Shown piece after piece: positions 1 through 9,228 of a DNA stretch of 64,000 bases (positions are counted from its first letter, which is position 1; each line of letters begins with the position of its first letter). Below the pieces are notes generated by a model. That model searched no databases, was not told where the DNA came from, and worked only from the letters and a program-made list of their open reading frames with translations. Both the position numbers and the translations under genes were made by a program. Source of the DNA: an uncultured Prevotella sp. (GTDB lineage: Bacteria; Bacteroidota; Bacteroidia; Bacteroidales; Bacteroidaceae); the NCBI GenBank assembly GCA_934217675.1, contig CAKQCV010000007.1, positions 1-64,000 of the forward strand, given 5' to 3'.

Positions 1-1742
1 TGGACAAGATGATGTTGGCCGGAAACCTCTTCCGTGACGGAAAGGATTTGAGCGGTCAGGTGTTGGATAACAATGACTTGGAACGTGAGCGTGGAATAAC
101 CATTCTCTCTAAGAACGTTTCAATAAACTGGAAAGGTACAAAGATAAATATTATAGACACTCCGGGACACTCCGATTTTGGTGGTGAGGTGGAGCGTGTG
201 CTCAATATGGCAGACGGTTGTTTGCTGCTCGTTGATGCTTTTGAAGGTCCTATGCCACAGACACGTTTCGTTTTACAGAAGGCGCTGCAGATTGGACTCA
301 AGCCAATAGTTGTGGTAAACAAGGTTGACAAGCCGAACTGCCGTCCTGAAGAAGTGTATGAAATGGTATTTGACTTGATGTTTTCTCTTAACGCTACCGA
401 AGATCAACTTGACTTCCCTGTAGTTTACGGAAGTGCCAAGAATGGCTGGATGAGTGAAGACTACAACAAGCCAACAGACAATATTGATTATCTTCTCGAC
501 AAAATAGTTGAGGTTATTCCTGCACCAAAAGTGCTTGAGGGAACTCCTCAGATGCTTATTACCAGTTTGGATTATTCAAGCTATACAGGTCGTATCGCTG
601 TGGGACGTGTACACCGTGGAACTTTAAAGGACGGAATGAATGTTACTATAGCTCACCGTGACGGTACACAGGAGAAGACAAAAATCAAGGAGCTCGACAC
701 TTTTGAAGGAATGGGACATAACAAGACGGAAGAAGTGAAGAGTGGTGATATTTGTGCCGTTATCGGCTTGGAGAATTTTGAGATTGGCGATACTATATGT
801 GACTTTGAAAACCCAGAGCCACTGCCGCCAATAGCTATCGATGAGCCAACTATGAGTATGCTTTTCACTATCAACGACTCTCCGTTCTTTGGTCGTGAAG
901 GTAAGTTTGTTACGAGTCGTCATATCAGTGACCGCTTAAAAAAAGAATTGGAAAAGAACCTTGCTCTTCGTGTTGCTCCGTTTGAGGATTCAACAGATAA
1001 ATGGATTGTCAGCGGTCGTGGAGTGCTGCATTTGTCAGTTCTTATAGAAACAATGCGTCGTGAGGGTTATGAACTTCAGGTTGGTCAACCACAGGTTATC
1101 TACAAAGAGATAGACGGCGTTAAGTGTGAGCCTATCGAGGAGTTGACAATCAATGTTCCAGAGGAGTTTGCAAGCAAGATGATTGATATGGTGACACGCC
1201 GTAAGGGTGAGATGACATCAATGCAGAATCTTGGCGACCGTGTTGACATAGAGTTTGATATACCTTCTCGTGGTATCATAGGTTTGCGTACCAATGTGCT
1301 TACCGCCAGTCAGGGCGAGGCTATCATGGCACACCGTTACAAGGAGTATCAGCCGTTCAAGGGCGAAATTACTCGTCGTATGAATGGAAGCATGATAGCA
1401 ATGGAGACAGGTACGGCTTATGCATATTCTATAGATAAACTTCAAGACCGTGGTAAATTCTTCATTGATCCAGGTGAGGAAGTATATGGCGGAGAGGTTG
1501 TCGGCGAGCATGTTCACGACAACGACCTTGTTGTCAACGTAACAAAGGCAAAGCAGTTGACGAATACTCGTGCCAGCGGTTCTGACGATAAGGCGCGTAT
1601 TGTTCCTCGCACAGTGCTCTCTCTTGAGGAGGCTCTTGAATATATCAAGGAAGATGAACTTGTTGAGGTAACACCAAAGAGCATGCGTATGCGTAAGATA
1701 GTGCTCGACCACTTGGAGCGTAAGCGTGCTAACAAGGATTAA
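1..1742 (+). CDS. typA: Ribosome-associated GTPase TypA/BipA, 5' end missing
   Basis: This is a translation-factor GTPase of the EF-G family that binds the 70S ribosome and helps growth under stress and 50S assembly. The reading frame is already open at the window edge (Asp-Lys precede the first Met), so the start codon and the G1 P-loop lie outside the window. Visible are the switch I region with RGITI, the G3 box DTPGH, the G4 box NKVD, a domain-II beta barrel, the EF-G-like domains and the family-specific C-terminal domain. About 579 codons are present; the family is about 600, so only some 20 residues are missing. A strong hairpin follows, so it probably ends its transcript. Identification is secure; only the N-terminus is unseen. 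Confidence 0.96.
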   Translation, partial: DKMMLAGNLFRDGKDLSGQVLDNNDLERERGITILSKNVSINWKGTKINIIDTPGHSDFGGEVERVLNMADGCLLLVDAFEGPMPQTRFVLQKALQIGLKPIVVVNKVDKPNCRPEEVYEMVFDLMFSLNATEDQLDFPVVYGSAKNGWMSEDYNKPTDNIDYLLDKIVEVIPAPKVLEGTPQMLITSLDYSSYTGRIAVGRVHRGTLKDGMNVTIAHRDGTQEKTKIKELDTFEGMGHNKTEEVKSGDICAVIGLENFEIGDTICDFENPEPLPPIAIDEPTMSMLFTINDSPFFGREGKFVTSRHISDRLKKELEKNLALRVAPFEDSTDKWIVSGRGVLHLSVLIETMRREGYELQVGQPQVIYKEIDGVKCEPIEELTINVPEEFASKMIDMVTRRKGEMTSMQNLGDRVDIEFDIPSRGIIGLRTNVLTASQGEAIMAHRYKEYQPFKGEITRRMNGSMIAMETGTAYAYSIDKLQDRGKFFIDPGEEVYGGEVVGEHVHDNDLVVNVTKAKQLTNTRASGSDDKARIVPRTVLSLEEALEYIKEDELVEVTPKSMRMRKIVLDHLERKRANKD

Positions 1743-1776
1743 TTTGAATAGCATAATATTATAATATGTGATATAT

Positions 1777-1811
1777 AAAATCGGAAGTCAGTTTTAGACT
1801 TCCGATTTTTT
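1777..1811 (+). terminator. Intrinsic terminator after typA
   Basis: A perfect stem AAATCGGAAGTC / GACTTCCGATTT with a short loop is followed by a T run. It lies 35 nt after the typA stop. Confidence 0.85.
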
Positions 1812-1910
1812 ATTCTGTATTTTACTCTCGTCCTTCATTTTATGATGCAAAATTTGGTTATTGTTGCCTTATATTTAAGAAGTAAGAATACAATTATAGG
1901 AAGTAACAGT

Positions 1911-1994
1911 ATGAAGAAAGTAAATATTATAGCAATCTTTGCCAAGTATAGTAAACAGTGGCAATGTAAATGCCGTAAACTTTGCACAAGATAA
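1911..1994 (+). CDS. Possible 27-residue basic, Cys-containing peptide
   Basis: An ATG-initiated frame encodes a 27-residue peptide with a hydrophobic start (MKKVNIIAIFA) and a basic C-terminal half with three Cys. A purine-rich AGGAAG lies 9 nt upstream. It stops 14 nt before the start of the MATE gene and could be a leader peptide or a remnant of a signal peptide. I do not recognise it and nothing but the open frame and its position supports it. Confidence 0.25.
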   Translation: MKKVNIIAIFAKYSKQWQCKCRKLCTR

Positions 1995-2008
1995 AATATA
2001 TTTCATTA

Positions 2009-3316
2009 ATGACAGATTTAAATAGAAAGATATTATCTATTGCACTGCCTGCAATAGTCAGTAATATCACAGTACCCCTTTTAGGACTTGTAGATGTTGC
2101 TATCGTGGGACATCTTGGTGCAGCCTCGTATATAGGAGCAATATCCATTGGCGGAATGATATTCAACGTGATGTATTGGCTTTTTGGCTTTTTGCGTATG
2201 GGAACGAGCGGAATGACATCCCAGGCTTATGGCGGGCGTAATCTTGCAGAGGTTGTCCGACTTATTGTGCGTTCACTTGGAATAGGATGGGGTGTAGCAC
2301 TACTTTTGATTGTGATGCAGATTCCACTTCGTGAGCTTGCTTTCTGCATTATGCAACCAACGGCAAGCGTGAGAATGTATGCAGAGCAGTATTTCGATAT
2401 CCTTATATGGGGGGCGCCGGCAATGCTTGGACTTTACAGTTTTACCGGTTGGTTTATCGGCATGCAGAATTCACGTATGCCGATGATTATTGCTATAACA
2501 CAGAATGTGGTGAATATTGTGGCAAGTTTGTGCTTCGTGTTTGTGTTTGGAATGAAGGTGGCAGGTGTTGCTCTTGGAACTCTTGTTGCTCAATATACCG
2601 GACTCTTTATGGCTATTGTGATGTGGTTTGTGAAGTACGGCAGATTACGCAAATATTTCAGCAGTACAGCTTTATTTGGCTGGACCTCAATGAAAAGATT
2701 TCTGTCTGTTAACCGTGACATTTTTTTTCGTACACTTTGCCTTATCTCCGTAATGCTGTTCTTTACTTCGGCAGGTTCCTGGCAAGGAGAAACTGTTCTT
2801 GCAGTAAACACCCTACTGATGCAATACTATATGATATTTTCATATTTTATGGACGGCTTTGCGTATGCCGGCGAGGCGATAAGCGGGAAGTATTATGGTG
2901 CAGCTAATATGGTGTGGCTTGACAAATCTGTAGGAAATCTTTTCAGGTGGGGGGCATTGGTAACAGTTGCCTTTACTTTATTATATATATTATTAGGTGA
3001 AAGTTTCTTGTCTGTGCTTACTGACGACAGAAAAGTAATATTGGCTGCACACGACTATCTCTATTGGGTAGTTTTGATGCCAGTCGCAGGTGTTGCAGCT
3101 TTTGTGTGGGATGGTGTGTTCATCGGATGTACCAAGACAAAAGGTATGCTCCAGTCAATGTTCTTGTCGGCAGCAACCTTTTTTGCTATATATTATGCCT
3201 TACGTTCTTTTCTGGGCAATCATGCCCTGTGGCTTGCCTTTATTTTGTATATGTCAGTAAGAGGCATAGTGCAAACTGTGATATGGTACAATATCAGGAA
3301 AAAGGCTTCTCGTTAG
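2009..3316 (+). CDS. MATE family efflux transporter (DinF-like)
   Basis: An inner-membrane exporter of about 435 residues with the two six-helix halves typical of the MATE family, which exports drugs or metabolites in exchange for Na+ or H+. The N-terminus has the family pattern in which a short basic segment is followed by a first helix with ALPAIVSNI. The ATG at 2009 is chosen over an in-frame TTG at 1982 because homology starts at MTDLNRKIL and a promoter-like TAAACTTTGC lies just upstream at 1976. The short protein and lack of NorM-specific loops fit the DinF branch. Substrate cannot be predicted. It is convergent with luxS, with a shared hairpin between. Confidence 0.9.
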   Translation: MTDLNRKILSIALPAIVSNITVPLLGLVDVAIVGHLGAASYIGAISIGGMIFNVMYWLFGFLRMGTSGMTSQAYGGRNLAEVVRLIVRSLGIGWGVALLLIVMQIPLRELAFCIMQPTASVRMYAEQYFDILIWGAPAMLGLYSFTGWFIGMQNSRMPMIIAITQNVVNIVASLCFVFVFGMKVAGVALGTLVAQYTGLFMAIVMWFVKYGRLRKYFSSTALFGWTSMKRFLSVNRDIFFRTLCLISVMLFFTSAGSWQGETVLAVNTLLMQYYMIFSYFMDGFAYAGEAISGKYYGAANMVWLDKSVGNLFRWGALVTVAFTLLYILLGESFLSVLTDDRKVILAAHDYLYWVVLMPVAGVAAFVWDGVFIGCTKTKGMLQSMFLSAATFFAIYYALRSFLGNHALWLAFILYMSVRGIVQTVIWYNIRKKASR

Positions 3317-3331
3317 TGAAAATAAAAAACA

Positions 3332-3372
3332 TCAATATAGGCGATACTTAACCTAAGCATTGCCTATATTGG
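3332..3372. terminator. Bidirectional hairpin between convergent MATE and luxS genes
   Basis: The 10-bp arms CAATATAGGC and GCCTATATTG face each other between the two stop codons. The T/A runs are modest, so termination in both directions is an inference from position. Confidence 0.55.
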
Positions 3373-3413
3373 TATGTTAAGCATACAGTTGTATGTAATA
3401 AAACTTGTTCCGT

Positions 3414-3890
3414 CTATTCTGGGTAAACAAGATTTTCCTCCTTGATGTTGCATAGGGTATCGAGATATTTTTTTGCCTCCCATTTTGCCATTGGCAGGTC
3501 GTGAAGCAGCCAATTGCCACAGTCTTTTGGCGCAGCTCCTGGAATATCACCCTCAAAGTCGGCAACGAACTGAAACGTACGCTTCATCAGTTCTACGATA
3601 TCCTTTGACTCAAAGTCACCTCTAACCAAGAGGTAGTTGCCGGTGAGACATCCCATTGGTCCCCAATATACGATGCGGTCTTTCCATTCCTCATCGTTGC
3701 GCAGATAAGTGGCAGCAAGATGTTCAATAGTGTGCAACGCACCAGGATGCACCACAGGTTCACGGTTTGGAGCCTTCATGCGAATGTCGAAAGTAGTAAC
3801 AACCTCATTGCCCACTTCGTCCTTGCGTGAAACATATATTCCAGGAAGCAGCTTCTCGTGGTTGATGGTAAAGCTTGGTATCTTTTTCAT
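3414..3890 (-). CDS. luxS: S-ribosylhomocysteine lyase LuxS
   Basis: LuxS splits S-ribosylhomocysteine into homocysteine and DPD, the precursor of autoinducer-2. The 158-residue length is normal. The metal site is visible as HTIEH near residue 54 and the Cys of KDCGNW near residue 126; the catalytic Cys lies in GPMGCLTGNY. It lies 75 bp downstream of mtnN on the same strand, giving the two consecutive steps of S-adenosylhomocysteine recycling in one probable operon. AI-2 production is therefore likely; whether it signals or only recycles methyl-group waste cannot be seen. Confidence 0.97.
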   Translation of the reverse strand: MKKIPSFTINHEKLLPGIYVSRKDEVGNEVVTTFDIRMKAPNREPVVHPGALHTIEHLAATYLRNDEEWKDRIVYWGPMGCLTGNYLLVRGDFESKDIVELMKRTFQFVADFEGDIPGAAPKDCGNWLLHDLPMAKWEAKKYLDTLCNIKEENLVYPE

Positions 3891-3965
3891 TTTTCTTTTT
3901 TTATTAAGAATTTCCGGAGCCTTTCTCCTTTATCTTATATTTTAGTATAGCTCCATGATATTTGT

Positions 3966-4649
3966 TTATATAGATTCAAGAAATTTTTTAGTAACGTTAA
4001 ACGACCCGTCGGCAAGTCTTGCCCAGAAGTCAAAATATTGTGAAGCCTTGTTGTCCTTCAGTGGAATATCGCTAATTATACGGAAACTGATGAACGGCAC
4101 ATGATAAATATGGCAAGTCTGGGCTATTGAGCAACTCTCCATATCAACAGCTTTTGCATTAGGGAATTTATCAAGTATTCCTTTCATCTTCTCCTTGGAG
4201 TTTACAAACCATTCTCCGCTCACTATTAGTCCAACATGTACTGTAGATTTTGTATTGAGGCTTTTTGCCTTTTCTATAAGCTCTTTTGGTGCTTCAAAAA
4301 TAGCAGGCATACCCATAATCTGTCCGAATTCACAGTCATCGCCACAGTAAGCGTCATGATAGCAGTAAGTAGCACCCACAACCACGTTTGTAACGTCCAT
4401 ATCAACATCTGCACCCCCTGCAACGCCGGTTGATATGATAAGGTCTGGCGAGAAACGGTCGATCATCTCCACCGTACCTATTGTTGAGTTAACCTTTCCG
4501 ATGCCACATTTCTGAATAATGATTTCTTTCTCTCCGATATTCCCGATAACAAAGTCTTTGTGGTGGTATCGTTCCACGGTAGAGTCGGAGAGTAGTGATT
4601 TCAGTTGCACGAACTCTTTGTCCATAGCAACGATAATTCCAATCTTCAT
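3966..4649 (-). CDS. mtnN: 5'-methylthioadenosine/S-adenosylhomocysteine nucleosidase
   Basis: This cytosolic nucleosidase removes adenine from S-adenosylhomocysteine and 5'-methylthioadenosine, producing the LuxS substrate. At 227 residues it is the family size. The family N-terminus (MKIGIIVAMDKEF) with its catalytic Glu, the AVDMES nucleoside-binding motif and the late SDI catalytic Asp motif are all present. It precedes luxS in what is probably a two-gene operon with a TAAATTTG promoter 24 nt upstream of the start. Confidence 0.96.
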   Translation of the reverse strand: MKIGIIVAMDKEFVQLKSLLSDSTVERYHHKDFVIGNIGEKEIIIQKCGIGKVNSTIGTVEMIDRFSPDLIISTGVAGGADVDMDVTNVVVGATYCYHDAYCGDDCEFGQIMGMPAIFEAPKELIEKAKSLNTKSTVHVGLIVSGEWFVNSKEKMKGILDKFPNAKAVDMESCSIAQTCHIYHVPFISFRIISDIPLKDNKASQYFDFWARLADGSFNVTKKFLESI

Positions 4650-4673
4650 AATATACTAAATTCGTTTTGGGTG

Positions 4674-4681
4674 CAAATTTA
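4674..4681 (-). promoter_or_regulatory. Promoter -7 element for mtnN-luxS
   Basis: On the minus strand TAAATTTG matches the Bacteroidetes -7 consensus TAnnTTTG. No clear -33 TTTG at 19-20 nt spacing was found, so confidence is moderate. Confidence 0.5.
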
Positions 4682-4748
4682 TAAAAAAAAGATGGTATAT
4701 CGTAATTGTTTGTAACCTTTTATTCCTTTATATAACAGCTTTGCAATC

Positions 4749-4785
4749 CTAAAGCGGCGTCTTTCTTAGTCTAAAGCGGCGTCTT
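4749..4785. repeat. Two direct copies of a 15-bp GC-rich repeat
   Basis: CTAAAGCGGCGTCTT occurs at 4749-4763 and again at 4771-4785 in the gap between divergent mtnN and clpB. A related half-site with GATGGCATCTTACGCC follows at about 4818-4836. The unit is more GC-rich than the surrounding gap and looks like part of a dispersed intergenic repeat family. Confidence 0.6.
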
Positions 4786-4973
4786 ACGGACAGTAAACCG
4801 TTGGTTTTTGACTCAAAAGATGGCATCTTACGCCAATTTGGCTCTGTAGTGTTACATTATATGCCTAAATGACGCGTGTTTCTGACAAAATGACAACATT
4901 AGCCCCTTGGTATGCGCTTTGCCTTATGCCTGATGTAATAAATAGAAAAATAAAAAAGAAAGGAGACAAAAAT

Positions 4974-7562
4974 ATGACATTCGACAAGTTTACAATCAAA
5001 GCGCAGGAGGTTGTGCAAGAAGCAATCAACACCGCACAGGCAAATGGGCAGCAAACCATCGAACCGGTTCACTTGCTGAAAGGAATAATGGTTAAAGCCA
5101 AGGATGTGGCAAACTTCATATTCCAAAAGTCAGGAGTCAATACCAACCAGATAGAGTTGCTTGCCGATCAGGAGATAAAGCATCTTCCAAGAGTACAAGG
5201 CGGACAGCCATATCTTTCTAACGATACAAACAATGTGCTGAACAAGGCAATGAGCTTGTCGCAGAAAATGGGCGATGAGTTTGTGAGTGTAGAGCCGATA
5301 CTCCTTGCGTTGCTTTCAGAAAATTCTACTGCAAGCCGCATTCTGAAGGATGCAGGTTGCACAGAGAATGAGATGCTAAAGGCTATTCAGGAATTGCGCC
5401 AAGGGCAAAAAGTGCAGAGTCAGAGCGGAGACGAAAATTATCAGAGTCTTGACAAATATGCCAAAAACCTTGTAGAGCAGGCACGTTCCGGAAAACTTGA
5501 CCCAGTGATAGGGCGTGATGAAGAAATCCGCCGCGTGCTTCAGATACTGTCGCGTCGTACTAAAAATAATCCTATACTGATAGGTGAACCAGGTACTGGT
5601 AAGACGGCAATCGTTGAAGGACTTGCTGAGCGTATCGTTCGTGGTGATGTACCGGAGAATCTGAAAGACAAGCAGCTATACTCTCTTGACATGGGAGCCT
5701 TGGTTGCCGGAGCCAAATATAAAGGAGAATTTGAGGAACGCCTAAAGAGTGTTATCAACGAAGTGACGAAGAGTGATGGAAGAATAATTCTGTTCATAGA
5801 TGAAATCCACACTCTTGTAGGAGCAGGTGGTGGCGAAGGTGCCATGGATGCTGCAAACATATTGAAACCGGCTTTGGCACGTGGTGAACTGAGAGCCATT
5901 GGTGCAACAACGCTTAATGAATACCAGAAATACTTTGAAAAGGACAAGGCTCTTGAGCGTAGGTTCCAAACCGTAATGGTGGATGAGCCAGACGAGCTGA
6001 GTGCCATTTCCATCCTTCGTGGATTGAAGGAACGTTATGAAAACCACCACAAGGTGCGTATTCAGGATGATGCATGTATTGCTGCAGTTAAGCTGTCGGA
6101 ACGCTACATTAGCGACCGCTTCTTGCCAGACAAGGCTATCGACCTTATGGATGAGGCCGCAGCTAAACTTCGTATGGAGCGCGATTCAGTGCCAGAGGAG
6201 TTGGATGAGATTACGCGTAAACTGAAACAACTTGAAATTGAGCGCGAGGCTATCAAACGTGAGAACGACCAGCCTAAAATAGAGCAGCTCGACAAGGAGA
6301 TTGCCGATTTGAGAGAGCAGGAAAAACAGTTCAGGGCTAAATGGGAAGGTGAGAAAGCACTTGTAAACAAGATACAAGAGGATAAGCAGCAGATAGAAAA
6401 CCTTAAACTTGAGGCAGAACGTGCTGAGAGGGAAGGTAATTACGAGCGTGTAGCCGAAATCAGATATAGTCGTCTGAAAGGTCTTGAGGATGATATAAAG
6501 AAAATTCAGGAACAGTTGAAGAGCACCCAGGGTGGCGAGGCAATGGTTCGCGAGGAAGTTACTGCCGATGATATAGCAGAGGTGGTTAGCCGTTGGACAG
6601 GAATACCTGTAACACGTATGCTTCAGAGCGAGCGCGAGAAACTGCTGCACCTTGAGGAAGAGTTACACAAGAGAGTGATTGGGCAAGACGAGGCTATAAA
6701 TGCCGTGAGCGATGCCGTTCGCCGCAGCCGTGCCGGTTTGCAAGACCCTAAGCGCCCTATTGCATCATTCATATTCCTTGGAACAACAGGTGTAGGTAAA
6801 ACAGAACTTGCAAAGGCTCTTGCCGAGTATCTGTTCAATGATGAAACGATGATGACTCGTATTGATATGAGCGAGTATCAGGAAAAGTTCAGTGTTTCCC
6901 GTCTTATCGGAGCACCTCCAGGATACGTTGGATATGATGAAGGCGGACAGCTTACCGAGGCTGTAAGGCGTAAACCATATTCTGTTGTGCTGTTTGATGA
7001 GATAGAGAAGGCACATCCAGATGTGTTCAACATCCTATTGCAGGTATTGGACGATGGGCGACTTACCGACAACAAGGGTCGCACGGTGAATTTCAAAAAC
7101 ACCATCATCATTATGACTTCAAACCTCGGCAGCCAGTATATCCAACAGGAATTTGAGAAAATCACTCCTCAGAACCATGATGCTGTTGTAAGTGAGACGA
7201 AACAGAAGGTAATGGAGATGTTGAAGAAGACAATCCGTCCGGAATTCCTCAACCGTATTGACGAAACGATAATGTTCTTGCCACTTACGAAGAAGGAGAT
7301 AGCCCAGGTTGTTACCTTGCAGATGAATTCTGTAAAGAAGATGCTTGAACCACAAGGATTCACACTTAACGTTACAGATGCAGCTATCCAGTATCTTGCT
7401 GAGGCTGGCTATGATCCGGAGTTTGGTGCACGTCCTGTTAAGAGAGCTATCCAGCGCTTGGTGCTTAACGACCTCTCAAAGAAGATTCTTGCAGAGGAAG
7501 TTTCTCGCGAGAAACCAATCGTAATCGATGCCAATGGTGCAGGATTGCAATTCCGGAACTAA
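4974..7562 (+). CDS. clpB: ATP-dependent disaggregase ClpB
   Basis: ClpB is a hexameric AAA+ chaperone that pulls polypeptides out of aggregates together with DnaK. From the ATG at 4974 it has 862 residues, the usual length. An AGGAG 8 nt upstream and homology starting at [14 protein letters not shown] decide this start; an in-frame ATG at 4869 would add 35 unrelated residues. Domains in order: Clp_N repeat, AAA+ 1 with GEPGTGKT near residue 205, a long charged coiled-coil middle domain, AAA+ 2 with GTTGVGKT near residue 605, and the C-terminal D2-small domain. The coiled-coil middle domain distinguishes it from ClpA/ClpC. No standard -7/-33 promoter was found, compatible with heat-shock control. 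Confidence 0.97.
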   Translation: MTFDKFTIKAQEVVQEAINTAQANGQQTIEPVHLLKGIMVKAKDVANFIFQKSGVNTNQIELLADQEIKHLPRVQGGQPYLSNDTNNVLNKAMSLSQKMGDEFVSVEPILLALLSENSTASRILKDAGCTENEMLKAIQELRQGQKVQSQSGDENYQSLDKYAKNLVEQARSGKLDPVIGRDEEIRRVLQILSRRTKNNPILIGEPGTGKTAIVEGLAERIVRGDVPENLKDKQLYSLDMGALVAGAKYKGEFEERLKSVINEVTKSDGRIILFIDEIHTLVGAGGGEGAMDAANILKPALARGELRAIGATTLNEYQKYFEKDKALERRFQTVMVDEPDELSAISILRGLKERYENHHKVRIQDDACIAAVKLSERYISDRFLPDKAIDLMDEAAAKLRMERDSVPEELDEITRKLKQLEIEREAIKRENDQPKIEQLDKEIADLREQEKQFRAKWEGEKALVNKIQEDKQQIENLKLEAERAEREGNYERVAEIRYSRLKGLEDDIKKIQEQLKSTQGGEAMVREEVTADDIAEVVSRWTGIPVTRMLQSEREKLLHLEEELHKRVIGQDEAINAVSDAVRRSRAGLQDPKRPIASFIFLGTTGVGKTELAKALAEYLFNDETMMTRIDMSEYQEKFSVSRLIGAPPGYVGYDEGGQLTEAVRRKPYSVVLFDEIEKAHPDVFNILLQVLDDGRLTDNKGRTVNFKNTIIIMTSNLGSQYIQQEFEKITPQNHDAVVSETKQKVMEMLKKTIRPEFLNRIDETIMFLPLTKKEIAQVVTLQMNSVKKMLEPQGFTLNVTDAAIQYLAEAGYDPEFGARPVKRAIQRLVLNDLSKKILAEEVSREKPIVIDANGAGLQFRN

Positions 7563-7603
7563 AGCGTAGCTTATTTGATTATTGTTAGTATGTTTGTGAT
7601 ATG

Positions 7604-7653
7604 AAAACATCGGGGCAATGCCATTTGGTCGGCATTCTGCTCCGATGTTTTTT
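7604..7653 (+). terminator. Intrinsic terminator after clpB
   Basis: AAACATCGG and CCGATGTTT form the base of a hairpin with an inner GCA/TGCC stem, followed by a T run. Confidence 0.85.
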
Positions 7654-7781
7654 GTTCTGATAAAGTTATTTTTTTGTTAATATCAAAACTAAATAATAGA
7701 TAAAGTTGATTTTATATGTAAATATGTCTATATGTGTGGCGTATTTTATTTATTTATTATTTAATTTTAATTATTTGAATT

Positions 7782-8000
7782 ATTAAAAGACTATTAACTT
7801 TATTCTCATTAGTTTTATTTGCCTTTTCTTATTTAAATGCAGATGAAACAAAATTAGTAGTATTGAATTTTGAAAAGAATGATTTTTCATTTGTGGAAAA
7901 CAACCTTAAAGAAATTCTTGTAGTTCCAAATGCGCAAAGTGCTTATTATTTGTTTGTAGATGGAAAATTAGAGGATACAATAAGTTTTAACAATAAATAG
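7782..8000 (+). pseudogene. Short secreted-protein frame without an ATG (ATT start or lost start)
   Basis: A frame of 72 codons is open from a TGA at 7776 to a TAG at 7998. It begins with a clear signal peptide: Lys-Arg, a hydrophobic LLTLFSLVLFAFSYL core and an Ala at the cleavage position, followed by DETKLVVLNFEKNDF. No ATG, GTG or TTG lies before the signal peptide; the only candidate is ATT at 7782 (or 7779). Either it starts at ATT, which is rare, or an ATG has mutated and the gene is silent. The stop lies 13 bp before the next secreted gene, so the two form a cassette. The body is only about 50 residues and I do not recognise it. Confidence 0.45.
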
Positions 8001-8013
8001 AAAGGGTATAGAT

Positions 8014-8733
8014 ATGAAATGGTTGTTCTTGTTTTTTGCATTGTTTAATATCTTAAATATTAATGCATACGAATACAAGCCTTTATTAACGGAAGGCAAG
8101 AGTTGGAAAGTATTGGTTAAACATTGGCCAGACGAAGATTATTATTGTATGTATAAAGTCAGTGGTGACACATTGGTGGATGGTATAAAATGTAAAAAAA
8201 TACTTTGTTATAACATTGATGAAGGTGAAGAATCGGCAGAGATAATATGTGCTTATGAAGAAAATCAAAAACTATGCGGCTTTAATGATTACGGTAAACC
8301 AGATGTATTGCTTGATTTCAATTATAAAAAAGATGATATTATTGTTGAAGATATTGAAGATTTGAAAGTATTGGATGAAGAATATTTAATGATAAAAGGT
8401 GTACAGCGTAGGTGTTTAAAACTATCAGTAAAAGATAGAGGGGAAAATGTGTATAATGTGTATTGGATAGAAGGAATTGGAACAACTTCCAGATTCTGGT
8501 TAGGATATTTTTGTGTGATGATAGGTGAATTCCGTTATCTTGTTGAATGTTATGAAAATGGAAAGACAATATTCTCAATGGATGAATTCAGAAAGACAAC
8601 AAATATAAAAGCTCCAATACAGGAAACTGATAAGCAGGAAAGAATTTATGGTTATGATGGTATAAGAATTTCAAATAATAATCAACCAAAAATTGTAATT
8701 AAAGGTAACAAGAAAGTATTGATGCGTAAATAA
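8014..8733 (+). CDS. Secreted protein of unknown function, 239 residues
   Basis: The protein has a signal peptide (MKWLFLFFALFNILNINA) and a soluble body rich in beta-forming residues, with a GKSWK start after cleavage. The C-terminus is short and basic (KIVIKGNKKVLMRK), like the abbreviated tails of other secreted Prevotella-type proteins here. I recognise it only as the general type of secreted hypothetical protein common in Bacteroidales. Base composition is markedly AT-rich compared with clpB and the M6 protease gene. It follows the ATG-less frame at 7782 by 13 bp and is followed by a strong terminator. Confidence 0.75.
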   Translation: MKWLFLFFALFNILNINAYEYKPLLTEGKSWKVLVKHWPDEDYYCMYKVSGDTLVDGIKCKKILCYNIDEGEESAEIICAYEENQKLCGFNDYGKPDVLLDFNYKKDDIIVEDIEDLKVLDEEYLMIKGVQRRCLKLSVKDRGENVYNVYWIEGIGTTSRFWLGYFCVMIGEFRYLVECYENGKTIFSMDEFRKTTNIKAPIQETDKQERIYGYDGIRISNNNQPKIVIKGNKKVLMRK

Positions 8734-8771
8734 ATTATGGTGAGTATTGCCATAATTATAAAAATCAAGCA

Positions 8772-8810
8772 GGGGATAAATACTGACAGTAGGTATTTAT
8801 CCCCTTTTTA
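8772..8810 (+). terminator. Intrinsic terminator after the secreted gene
   Basis: GGGGATAAATAC and GTATTTATCCCC form a perfect 12-bp stem followed by five Ts. Confidence 0.9.
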
Positions 8811-8837
8811 TCAGCCCCAAAAAACATAAACTTTTTC

Positions 8838-8868
8838 TTTGTTATTATGATTATTATTACTAATTTTG
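8838..8868 (+). promoter_or_regulatory. Promoter of tRNA-Val
   Basis: TTTG at 8838-8841, then exactly 19 nt, then TAATTTTG at 8861-8868 is a full match to the Bacteroidetes promoter pattern. The mature tRNA starts 20 nt after the -7 element. Confidence 0.85.
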
Positions 8869-8887
8869 CATTACAGTAGAAAAATAA

Positions 8888-8962
8888 AGGGGCGTAGCCC
8901 AGCTGGTTTAGAGCGCTGCAGTCACATTGCAGAGGTCATCGGTTCGAGCCCGATCGTCCCTA
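8888..8962 (+). tRNA. tRNA-Val (anticodon CAC)
   Basis: The cloverleaf folds with acceptor AGGGGCG / CGTCCCT, a D-arm, anticodon stem CTGCA / TGCAG with loop GTCACAT (anticodon CAC at 34-36 after U33), variable loop AGGTC and T-stem ATCGG / CCGAT around TTCGAGC. The discriminator is A at 8962; CCA is not encoded. CAC reads the Val codon GUG. The D-stem has one C-A mismatch. It has its own promoter and terminator, so it is a single-gene unit. Confidence 0.93.
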
Positions 8963-8971
8963 CAACCTTAA

Positions 8972-9007
8972 AAAGGCAATCTCGGAAAGAGGTTGCCTTT
9001 GCTGTTT
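8972..9007 (+). terminator. Terminator after tRNA-Val
   Basis: AAAGGCAA and TTGCCTTT form an 8-bp stem 9 nt after the tRNA, followed by a T-rich stretch. Confidence 0.75.
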
Positions 9008-9163
9008 TTGTGTTGTTCCGAAAGTGTTGCACTCTTGGTTCTTTAATTATGATTAGCACAGACTTTTTTACTTTATAAAATATAAAGTGTTTGCAAATAG
9101 TAGATAAAATGCGTTGTATTGTGTCATAAGTTATTTCCTATCCACGTTTTAATTGATAAAGTT

Positions 9164-9194
9164 TTTGCTCTTACAACTTTATTTGGTAAATTTG
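9164..9194 (+). promoter_or_regulatory. Promoter of the M6 protease gene
   Basis: TTTG at 9164-9167, a 19-nt spacer and TAAATTTG at 9187-9194. The predicted transcript starts about 30 nt before the ATG. Confidence 0.85.
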
Positions 9195-9228
9195 CTACCA
9201 AAATTATAAAAAGTAATACCATAATTGT

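Noticed and set aside
4869..4973. N-terminal extension of ClpB from ATG 4869
   Set aside because: The extension has no similarity to ClpB, and a good Shine-Dalgarno sequence precedes ATG 4974.
8866..9078. Open frame of 70 codons crossing the tRNA-Val gene
   Set aside because: It runs through the tRNA and its terminator; the RNA gene explains the sequence.
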